5,486 nucleotides of DNA, taken from Burkholderiaceae bacterium. Its GTDB lineage: Bacteria; Pseudomonadota; Gammaproteobacteria; Burkholderiales; Burkholderiaceae. A model generated the notes under the pieces. The model searched no databases, was not told the DNA's origin, and was given only the letters and a program-made list of their open reading frames with translations. The DNA is taken from NCBI GenBank assembly GCA_022701965.1, contig JAKONL010000201.1, positions 1-5,486 of the forward strand, given 5' to 3'. Below are positions 1 through 5,092 of this stretch, in pieces. Position 1 is the stretch's first letter. Each line of letters starts with the position of its first letter. The position numbers and the translations under genes were made by a program.

Positions 1-333
1 GGCCTGGCGGGCAGCGGCATGATCGCCGCCGCCGAGCGCGCCGGCCTGAAGCCGGTGGAGGAGGTCTTCGCCGACCGCGGCTACATGCCCGACGGCAGCC
101 TGGTGCCGCGCAGCCGGCCCGACGCGCTGATCGTCGACGAGGAGCAGTCGCTCGCGCAGACGCTGTCGCTGGTGCGCGACCATCGCGTGACGGCCGTCGA
201 CGGCAGCGTCGTCGCGGTCAACGCGCAGAGCGTGTGCCTGCACGGCGACGGCGCCCACGCGCTGGCCTTCGCGCGCCGCATCCGCCAGACGCTGGAGCAG
301 GAGGGCATCGCCGTCATGGCGACGGGCGCCTGA
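1..333 (+). CDS. pxpA: 5-oxoprolinase subunit A (LamB/YcsF family), C-terminal part
   Basis: The reading frame is open from the first base and gives the last 110 residues of a LamB/YcsF-family protein; the 5' end lies outside the window. In the family PxpA works with PxpB and PxpC in ATP-dependent opening of 5-oxoproline (pyroglutamate) to glutamate in the cytoplasm. Seen here are family-typical blocks: the GLAGSG start of the fragment followed by an AAERAGL helix, the [18 protein letters not shown] segment, and near the end a [11 protein letters not shown] block with the conserved HGD, followed by a final arginine-rich helix. The length of this tail agrees with a normal family C-terminus of a protein of about 250 residues. 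The gene meets the convergent alpha/beta hydrolase gene and overlaps it by 20 bp. The pxpB/pxpC partners are not in the window and could lie upstream. The family call is secure; the 5-oxoprolinase role rests on family knowledge. Confidence 0.9.
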   Translation, partial: GLAGSGMIAAAERAGLKPVEEVFADRGYMPDGSLVPRSRPDALIVDEEQSLAQTLSLVRDHRVTAVDGSVVAVNAQSVCLHGDGAHALAFARRIRQTLEQEGIAVMATGA

Positions 334-1069
334 GCCCGTCCAGCCGCCCGAGCCAGTCGAGCAGCGCGGTGTTGACCAGCGCCGGCTTCTCCATCGTCAG
401 CATGTGGCCGCACTGCGGCAGGAAATGCAGTTCGGCCTGCGGCACGAGATCGGCGATCTCCTGCGAGCAGTCGGGCGCGGTCAGGCGGTCGCCGTCGCCG
501 CAGAGCACCAGCACCGGACAGCGCAGCGCACCCAGGTGCCGGCGCGCGTCGGGCCGGTGCATCACGGCGCGGTTCTGGCGCACCAGCTGGTCGACGCCCG
601 CGTCCAGCACCAGCTCGACATAGCGCCGCAGCAGCGCCTTGTCGGCGGCCTGCGCCGGGTGGAACGCGAACACCGAATTGAACTCGATCAGTTCGCGCGC
701 ATCGCCGCGCTCGAACATGCCGATGGCCGACTCCCTGAGCCTGAACATCTCCGGCGTCTCCGGGCGCGGATTGGTGCCGAGCAGGGCGAGGCCGGCCACG
801 CGTTCCGGTGCCTGCCGTGCGGCCTCCATGGCGACCATGCCGCCCATTGATGCGCCGCACAGGACCAGCGCGCCGTCGTGTTCGGACAGCACCGCCGCGG
901 CCATCGCCTCGATGCGGTCGTGGCGCGTGTGGGCGTCGCTGACCGTGGCCTCGACCGGATGCGCAAGCGCGGCCAGGGCGTCCAGCTGCGATCGCCAGAT
1001 GCGCGCGTCGCAGGCGAGGCCGGGCAGGAAGACGAGACGGGGCGCGGGTCGGGACGGCGGTGAAATCAT
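314..1069 (-). CDS. alpha/beta-fold hydrolase
   Basis: A 251-residue cytoplasmic alpha/beta hydrolase, of usual length for a single-domain member. The strand [15 protein letters not shown] (residues 11-25) supplies the likely oxyanion-hole loop. The nucleophile elbow is G-A-S-M-G with Ser74, the acid is probably Asp194 in GDGDR, and the base is His222 in CGHML, so the catalytic triad is complete. A variable cap region lies roughly between residues 100 and 180. No signal peptide is visible. The ATG at 1069 was chosen because it starts just before the first core strand. A GTG at 1111 would add 14 residues and run over the start of the divergent phosphatase gene, so it is less likely. The ribosome-binding site is poor. 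The 3' end overlaps pxpA by 20 bp on the opposite strand. Substrate is unknown; esterase, lactonase or similar carboxylic-ester activity is possible, but the sequence does not decide. Confidence 0.9.
   Translation of the reverse strand: MISPPSRPAPRLVFLPGLACDARIWRSQLDALAALAHPVEATVSDAHTRHDRIEAMAAAVLSEHDGALVLCGASMGGMVAMEAARQAPERVAGLALLGTNPRPETPEMFRLRESAIGMFERGDARELIEFNSVFAFHPAQAADKALLRRYVELVLDAGVDQLVRQNRAVMHRPDARRHLGALRCPVLVLCGDGDRLTAPDCSQEIADLVPQAELHFLPQCGHMLTMEKPALVNTALLDWLGRLDGLRRPSP
321..340. other. perfect 7-bp inverted repeat across the pxpA stop codon
   Basis: The arms GACGGGC (321-327) and GCCCGTC (334-340) can pair perfectly around a six-base loop that ends in the pxpA TGA stop. The sequence also codes for the C-terminal end of the convergent hydrolase. 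No T-run follows on either strand, so it is not a classical intrinsic terminator. It may protect a 3' end or slow polymerase where two transcripts converge, or may be a chance product of high G+C. Confidence 0.35.
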
Positions 1070-1083
1070 CCCTGCATTCTGAG

Positions 1084-1089
1084 CGAGGA
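1084..1089 (+). promoter_or_regulatory. probable ribosome-binding site for the histidine phosphatase gene
   Basis: CGAGGA lies 12 bases upstream of the ATG at 1102. This purine-rich match, although slightly distant, supports the ATG over the in-frame GTG at 1060, which would put 14 extra, non-conserved residues in front and overlap the start of the hydrolase gene. Confidence 0.5.
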
Positions 1090-1101
1090 CAATCCCGGGG
1101 C

Positions 1102-1803
1102 ATGTCCACACCGAACGCCACCGCCGCTTCGACGGCCACCGACATCCTCCTCGTCCGGCACGGCGAGACCGCCTGGAACCGCGAGCTGCGCTTCCAGGGC
1201 CACGTCGACATCCCGCTCAACGACGCGGGCCACGAGCAGGCGCGACGCGTCGGCCTGCGGCTGGCCGGCGAACACGTCGACCACGCGTTCTCCAGCGACC
1301 TGATGCGCGCGCAGCAGACCGCCGCGCCGGCCGCGCAGCTGCTCGGTCTCAAGGTGGTGACGCAGGCCGGGCTGCGCGAGCAGCACTTCGGTGTCGTCGA
1401 GGGATTGCGCGGCGAGGAGATCCGCGAACTGCATCCGCGCGCCTGGGAAGAGTGGCTGGAGTTCCGCGAGGACCACGCGATGCCCGAGGGCGAGTCGGCG
1501 CGGCAGTTCCACGCGCGCGTGATCGGCGCGCTGGGCGCGATCGCGGCGGCGCATGCGGGGGCCACGTTGCTGGTCGTCACGCACGGCGGCGTGCTCGACA
1601 TGGTGTGGCGCACCGCGCGCGGCCTGGGCCTGAACGGCCCGCGCCAGAGCGACATCCCGAACGCCGGCATCAACCGCATCCGGCTGGCCGATCCGTCGAA
1701 GCCGACGGACATCGAGATCCTCGGCTGGGCCGACACGGCACACCTGGCCGACCTGCCGCCGCAGCCGGTCTACGACCAGCGGCGGCATCTCAGGGACCGG
1801 TGA
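1102..1803 (+). CDS. histidine phosphatase family protein (phosphoglycerate-mutase-like)
   Basis: A 233-residue cytoplasmic protein of the histidine phosphatase superfamily, dPGM/GpmB/CobC-like branch. The signature LVRHGETAWN places the phosphate-accepting His at residue 20 with Arg19 beside it. FQGHVDIPLNDAGHEQA follows as the usual second block, SSDLMRAQQTA (64-74) holds the conserved phosphate-pocket arginine (Arg69), LREQHFG contains the likely proton-donor Glu93, and VTHGG carries the second catalytic His161. All catalytic positions are present, so an active phosphatase or mutase is expected. Many small members annotated as phosphoglycerate mutase are in fact phosphatases on other phosphorylated metabolites, so the substrate is open. 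It diverges from the hydrolase gene across 32 bp and converges on the RidA-type gene, with only 3 bp between the two stops. Confidence 0.92.
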   Translation: MSTPNATAASTATDILLVRHGETAWNRELRFQGHVDIPLNDAGHEQARRVGLRLAGEHVDHAFSSDLMRAQQTAAPAAQLLGLKVVTQAGLREQHFGVVEGLRGEEIRELHPRAWEEWLEFREDHAMPEGESARQFHARVIGALGAIAAAHAGATLLVVTHGGVLDMVWRTARGLGLNGPRQSDIPNAGINRIRLADPSKPTDIEILGWADTAHLADLPPQPVYDQRRHLRDR

Positions 1804-1806
1804 CGT

Positions 1807-2163
1807 TCAGAGCGCGGCGGTGACGATGATCTCCACGCGCAGGTCCGGCGCGGCGAGCTTGGCTTCGCAGGTGGCGCGCGTGGGCATCGCGTCCTTCGGC
1901 ACCCACTCGGCCCAGGCGGCGTTCAGGCCGGCGAAGTCGCGGTCGATGTCCTGCAGCCAGATCTGCACCGACAGCAGGCGCTTCTTGTCCGTGCCGACGC
2001 TCTCGAGGTAGCCGTCGATCTTCTTCAGGATGTCGGCGGTCTGCGCCTGCGCGTCGCCGCTGCGGTCGGTGGCCGTGCAGCCGGCCACGTAGACCACGCC
2101 GTTGTGGACCACGACGCGAGAGAGGCGTTCGTTGGACTGGTGGCGCTGGATGTCGTCGCTCAT
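1807..2163 (-). CDS. RidA family protein (YoaB-like), probable imine/enamine deaminase
   Basis: A 118-residue protein of normal length for the RidA/YjgF/UK114 family, which forms trimers in the cytoplasm and hydrolyses reactive imines or enamines to ketone and ammonia. Visible blocks are VVVHNGVVYVAG near the start, the AQTADILKKIDGYLESVGTD helix in the middle, then LLSVQIWLQDI, and PTRATCEAKLA. Arg96 and Glu111 have the same 15-residue spacing as catalytic Arg105 and Glu120 of E. coli RidA, so activity is likely. The NAAWAEWV segment and short C-terminus resemble the YoaB-like subgroup rather than archetypal RidA. It is the last gene of the minus-strand dehydrogenase operon. Its ATG overlaps the TGA of the upstream DAO gene in an ATGA, implying coupled translation. 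The inferred job is to clear the imine that the flavin dehydrogenases make. Confidence 0.93.
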   Translation of the reverse strand: MSDDIQRHQSNERLSRVVVHNGVVYVAGCTATDRSGDAQAQTADILKKIDGYLESVGTDKKRLLSVQIWLQDIDRDFAGLNAAWAEWVPKDAMPTRATCEAKLAAPDLRVEIIVTAAL

Positions 2164-3326
2164 GAGTGGAGTTCCTTTTCTTTTTTCGGTGAAAGCGTGC
2201 CGCTTTCGTCGCGGCGGGGTGGATGACGGGAGAACCGGTCGACGGCGAAGGCCGCGATCGGCAGGTCGGTGCGGCCCTCGGTGACCAGGTCGGCGACGAT
2301 GCGCCCGCCGATCGGGCCGAGCTCGAAGCCGTGGGCCGAGAAGCCGAAGGCATGCACCAGGTTCGGCGAGGCGATGCTCGGGCCGATGACGGGAATGTTG
2401 TCGGGCATGAAGGCCTCGACGCCGGCCCAGGCGCGGTTGATGCCCAGCGGCTGCAGGTGCGGGAACAGGTCGGTCACGGTGCGCGCGCTGGCGGCGAGCC
2501 TGGGCATGTCGACCTCGCCGTGGCGTTGCGCGAGGCTCGCCGGGCAGCGCAGCCCGCCGCCGATGAGCACCGTGCCGTTGGCGAACTGCTTGAAGGACAG
2601 CGCGCGCCCGGTCGCGCCGAGCACCGGCTTCACGAATGGCGGTGCGCGGTGCGTGATCATCAGCATCAGCCCGCCGGTCTCCACCGGCACCGCGTCGCCG
2701 GCCTGCGCCGCGAACGCGCCGGCCCAGGCGCCGGCCGCGTTGACGAGATGCTCCGCGCTGAAAGTCCTCTCGCCGCACTGCACGTGCCAGCGGCCCGCGC
2801 GATGCTCGATGCGCTCGGCCGGCGTTTCCTCGTGCACGACCGCGCCGGCCCGCTCGGCGGCCAGCCGGAAAGCGGTGACCGCGCGGTAGGGCAGCGCATG
2901 GCCGTCGTCGCGCACCCAGATCGCGCCGGTGACGTGCGGCGCGATCGCGGGCACCAGTTCACGCACCCGATGCGCATCGACGAGTTCCTCGTGCGTGAAG
3001 CCGAGCGAATGCAACAGCCGCACGCGCTCGCGCAGCACCTCGAATTCGGCCTCGGTCTCCGACACCTTGAGCTGGCCGCTGGGCACGAAACCGCAGTCGT
3101 CGCCGACGATCTCGGGCAGCCGGTGCCACATCTCGCGCGAGGCGAGTGCGAGCGGAATCTCCGCGACGTCGCGCCCGGAGGTGCGCACGCCGCCGGCGTT
3201 CACGCCCGAGGCGTGCCGGCCGCTGTACTGCGCCTCCAGCAGCGTGACCTTGCAGCCGCGCCGCGCGAGGTGCAGCGCGCTCGACATGCCGTGGAAGCCG
3301 CCGCCGAGGACGACGACGTCAGTCAT
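2160..3326 (-). CDS. FAD-dependent oxidoreductase, DAO family (HcnC-like catalytic subunit)
   Basis: A 388-residue D-amino-acid-oxidase-fold (DAO) flavoprotein. The dinucleotide fold starts immediately: LGGGFHG (Gly8, Gly10, Gly13), ending with Glu31 in LLEA, which should bind the FAD ribose. ASGVNAGGVR (39-48) is the usual flavin-contact loop, VNAAGAWA (195-202) is the second FAD motif, and the C-terminal block runs from RAWAG (298-302) through MPDNIPVIG to SAHGFELGP, with His332 near the expected substrate site. Family members oxidise the C-N bond of D-amino acids, glycine, sarcosine, opines or D-hydroxyproline to an imine. Placement next to HcnA- and HcnB-like genes suggests a subunit of a heteromeric dehydrogenase passing electrons on rather than a free oxidase. 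The start overlaps the HcnB-like gene by 8 bp with no clear Shine-Dalgarno. The last 21 residues (368-388) are a hydrophilic, lysine/glutamate-rich tail beyond the usual fold end, encoded by an AT-richer patch. Confidence 0.92.
   Translation of the reverse strand: MTDVVVLGGGFHGMSSALHLARRGCKVTLLEAQYSGRHASGVNAGGVRTSGRDVAEIPLALASREMWHRLPEIVGDDCGFVPSGQLKVSETEAEFEVLRERVRLLHSLGFTHEELVDAHRVRELVPAIAPHVTGAIWVRDDGHALPYRAVTAFRLAAERAGAVVHEETPAERIEHRAGRWHVQCGERTFSAEHLVNAAGAWAGAFAAQAGDAVPVETGGLMLMITHRAPPFVKPVLGATGRALSFKQFANGTVLIGGGLRCPASLAQRHGEVDMPRLAASARTVTDLFPHLQPLGINRAWAGVEAFMPDNIPVIGPSIASPNLVHAFGFSAHGFELGPIGGRIVADLVTEGRTDLPIAAFAVDRFSRHPPRRDESGTLSPKKEKELHS
2173..2177 (-). promoter_or_regulatory. strong ribosome-binding site for the RidA-type gene
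   Basis: On the minus strand AAGGA stands 9 bases before the ATG at 2163, at the end of an A-rich run (GAAAAAAGAAAAGGAAC). It is the best and most AT-rich ribosome-binding region in this GC-rich window, and it lies inside the coding sequence of the upstream DAO gene. It fixes the RidA start and suggests strong translation of that gene. Confidence 0.7.
2191..2207 (-). other. small hairpin upstream of the RidA ribosome-binding site
   Basis: GAAAGC and GCTTTC (2191-2196 and 2202-2207) form a perfect 6-bp stem with a 5-base loop. On the transcript it lies just upstream of the A-rich ribosome-binding region of the RidA-type gene, still inside the DAO coding sequence. No U-run follows on the sense strand, so it is not an intrinsic terminator. 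It could be a processing or stability element, or chance. Confidence 0.3.
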
Positions 3327-4737
3327 TCGCGATGTGGCCGGCCAGCTCGCCGAGCGACACCGGCTTGATCGGCGGGCGGATGCGGTAGTAGCCGACCTCG
3401 GCCGGCGCCACGCCGCGCGCCTCGGCGATGACCTCGGTCACCGTCAGGCCGCACTGGCGCCCCTGGCACGGGCCCATGCCGCAGCGGCCGAAAGCCTTGG
3501 CCTGGTTCGGGCCGTGGCAGCCGAGCTTGACGAATCCACGGATGTCGCCGGCCGTGACCTCCTCGCAGCGGCAGACGACGACGTCGTCGGCCGGCACGCG
3601 GTTGGCCTGCTTCGGCCGGTAGAGCGCGTCGAGGAACGGGCGGATGCGCAGGTTGCTCGCGAGCGCCGCACGGATCGGCGCGGCGCGGCGGTCGCGCTCG
3701 GCCTCGGGCAGCTTGCCGAGCGAATGCAGTGCGCCGAGCGCGGCGAGCTCGCCCTGCAAGGCGGATGCGACCGCGCCACCGATGCCCATGCCGTCGCCGG
3801 CGAGCGAGACGTTGGCGACGCTGAGCGCGCCCCAGGCGTCGGTCTCGGGCGTCCAGCACAGCTGCGCGTTGTCCCAGCGGTGCGCGGCGCGCAACGACCA
3901 GGTGAACTGCGTGTTGGGCACGACGCCGTGGTGCAGCAGCAGCGTCGAGGTCTCGATGCGGTGCGAGGTGCCGCCGGCCTCGAAGCGCAGCGCCCGCACC
4001 GCGTCGCCGGCGTCGTCGCCCTCGACCGCCAATGCCCGCGCGCCGGTGAAGAAGGGCACGCCCGCGCGCCTGAGCACGCGCATCAGCGCGAGCCCCTTCT
4101 GCAGGTAGCGCCAGCCGGCCAGCGCGCCGCCCAGGTGCGGGATCGCGCGGCGATAGTCTTCCGTCGCGGTGGTGTCGACCAGCGCGCGGATCGGCACGCC
4201 GGCGCGCACGTACTGCCAGCCGAGCAGGTAGAGCAGCGGGCCGCAGCCGGCCAGCACGACCGGCTCGGCGGGCACCACGTCGGCGCTCTTGAGCAGGATC
4301 TGCGCGGCGCCGGCCGTGAGCACGCCGGGCAGCGTCCAGCCGGGGATCGGGAACGGGCGCTCCATCGCGCCGGAGCAGACGATCACGCGCTCGGCCTTCA
4401 GCGTGGCGGTCTTGCCGCCGCGCAGGTAGTGGACGGTGCCGTCGGGCACGATCTGCCAGACCGCGGCATCGGCGATGTGCAGCGCGCCGCAGGCGCGGAA
4501 GCGCTCGGCCAGCGGCTTGCCGGCGGCGTAGTCGGGGCCGAGCATCTCGAGGCGGCGCGCCGGCGCGGTGGTGACGGCGCGGTAGATCTGGCCGCCGACG
4601 GCGCGCTGCTCGTCGAGCACCACGACGCGCGCGCCGAGGCCGGCCGCGGTGATGGCCGCCGCCATGCCGGCCGGGCCGGCGCCGACGACGGCGATGTCGA
4701 AACGCTCGACCGCGGCGGGAACGGTGTCATTGCGCAT
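3319..4737 (-). CDS. FAD/NAD(P)-binding oxidoreductase with C-terminal BFD-like [2Fe-2S] domain (HcnB / opine-oxidase-A-like)
   Basis: A 472-residue protein matching the size and layout of HcnB and related opine-oxidase or D-hydroxyproline-dehydrogenase subunits. The N-terminal FAD fold has VVGAGPAG (Gly19, Gly21, Gly24), ending in VVLDE (Asp42), followed by VGGQIYR. A CSGAMERPFPIPGWTLPGV block (121-139) is typical of the family. A second dinucleotide fold begins at LAGCGPLLY (162-170), where the third glycine is replaced by Leu169. SLAGDGMGIGG (311-321) is the late FAD motif. The C-terminal domain has cysteines at 389 and 391 (CRC), 407, 419 and 424 (C-x4-C) and 429, fitting a BFD-like iron-sulfur domain. 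The likely role is to carry electrons between the DAO flavin subunits and an acceptor, with the HcnA-like partner. GGAG at 4745-4748 precedes the ATG by 7 bases. The start overlaps the HcnA-like gene by 11 bp and the end overlaps the DAO gene by 8 bp. Confidence 0.92.
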   Translation of the reverse strand: MRNDTVPAAVERFDIAVVGAGPAGMAAAITAAGLGARVVVLDEQRAVGGQIYRAVTTAPARRLEMLGPDYAAGKPLAERFRACGALHIADAAVWQIVPDGTVHYLRGGKTATLKAERVIVCSGAMERPFPIPGWTLPGVLTAGAAQILLKSADVVPAEPVVLAGCGPLLYLLGWQYVRAGVPIRALVDTTATEDYRRAIPHLGGALAGWRYLQKGLALMRVLRRAGVPFFTGARALAVEGDDAGDAVRALRFEAGGTSHRIETSTLLLHHGVVPNTQFTWSLRAAHRWDNAQLCWTPETDAWGALSVANVSLAGDGMGIGGAVASALQGELAALGALHSLGKLPEAERDRRAAPIRAALASNLRIRPFLDALYRPKQANRVPADDVVVCRCEEVTAGDIRGFVKLGCHGPNQAKAFGRCGMGPCQGRQCGLTVTEVIAEARGVAPAEVGYYRIRPPIKPVSLGELAGHIAND

Positions 4738-5092
4738 GCGTCGTCTCCGGGCCGGTCGTCTCGGGCAGGTCGAAGGCGCGCAGGCCCTGCTGCGTGCGCA
4801 CCTTCATGCCGGGCGCGACGGCGATCAGGCAGCTCTGCCGGTTGGGTACGCCGTCGATCTCGACCAGGCAGTCGAAGCAGGCGCCCATCATGCAGAACGG
4901 CGCGCGCGCCGCGCCGCTGACCGGCGTGGTGCGGAAGGCCGAGACGCCGGCGGCGAGCAGCGCCGCGGCGACCGTGCAGCCGGCCGGTGCCTGGAGCGGC
5001 CGGCCGTCGAAGGTCAGCGCGACCTGCGGGCCTTCGGGTGCCGACAGCGGCTTGAACAGGGGCCGGGACTTGCGCGGGGTGTCAGTGGGCAT
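4727..5092 (-). CDS. (2Fe-2S)-binding protein, HcnA-like small subunit
   Basis: A 121-residue ferredoxin-like protein of the HcnA / opine-oxidase small-subunit type. After a short basic N-terminus, VALTFDGRPLQAPAG (24-38) forms the first strands, AALLAAG (43-49) is the usual helix, and the cluster ligands are Cys67, Cys72, Cys75 and Cys88 in a C-x4-C-x2-C-x12-C pattern, a plant-type [2Fe-2S] site. Known relatives bind one [2Fe-2S] cluster and form a complex with an HcnB-type and a DAO-type subunit. The ATG at 5092 was preferred because it gives the usual family length. The longer open frame to 5203 would lie over the upstream DAO gene and adds serine/arginine-rich sequence without homology-like features. 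The gene overlaps the upstream DAO stop by 11 bp and the HcnB-like start by 11 bp. Its own Shine-Dalgarno is weak, so translation is probably coupled to the upstream gene. Confidence 0.92.
   Translation of the reverse strand: MPTDTPRKSRPLFKPLSAPEGPQVALTFDGRPLQAPAGCTVAAALLAAGVSAFRTTPVSGAARAPFCMMGACFDCLVEIDGVPNRQSCLIAVAPGMKVRTQQGLRAFDLPETTGPETTHAQ
4745..4748 (-). promoter_or_regulatory. ribosome-binding site of the HcnB-like gene
   Basis: GGAG on the minus strand stands 7 bases before the ATG at 4737. It supports this start over the out-of-frame ATG at 4730 and lies inside the HcnA-like coding sequence. Confidence 0.55.

Noticed and set aside
1070..1101. Promoter elements in the divergent gap
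   Set aside because: No convincing -35/-10 pair with proper spacing can be read on either strand. The GACAAT stretch alone is not enough.
81..1736. Long minus-strand open frame of 551 codons spanning pxpA, the hydrolase and the phosphatase
   Set aside because: It runs antisense or out of frame to three well-supported genes, is dominated by Arg, Ala, Ser and Pro with no recognisable motif, and is the kind of stop-free shadow expected at very high G+C.
1765..1800. Inverted repeat CCGGTC ... GACCGG with an inner GGTC-TAC-GACC, considered as a terminator for the RidA-type operon
   Set aside because: The arms are only 6 bp with a 24-base loop, there is no T-run, it lies inside the phosphatase coding sequence, and such repeats arise readily by chance in this composition.
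2171..2187. T-rich run on the plus strand, considered as an intrinsic terminator for plus-strand transcription
   Set aside because: No GC stem precedes it on the plus strand. It is better explained as the complement of the A-rich RidA ribosome-binding region.
2223..3368. Plus-strand open frame of 381 codons opposite the complete DAO gene
   Set aside because: It is antisense to a gene with full FAD-binding motifs, is low-complexity Arg/Ala/His-rich, and has no recognisable fold or ribosome-binding site.
2929..4920. Long plus-strand open frame of 663 codons opposite the two large oxidoreductases
   Set aside because: It is the antisense shadow of the HcnB-like and DAO genes. Its Ala/Arg/Gly/His-rich composition lacks domains, and the minus-strand proteins carry complete cofactor motifs.
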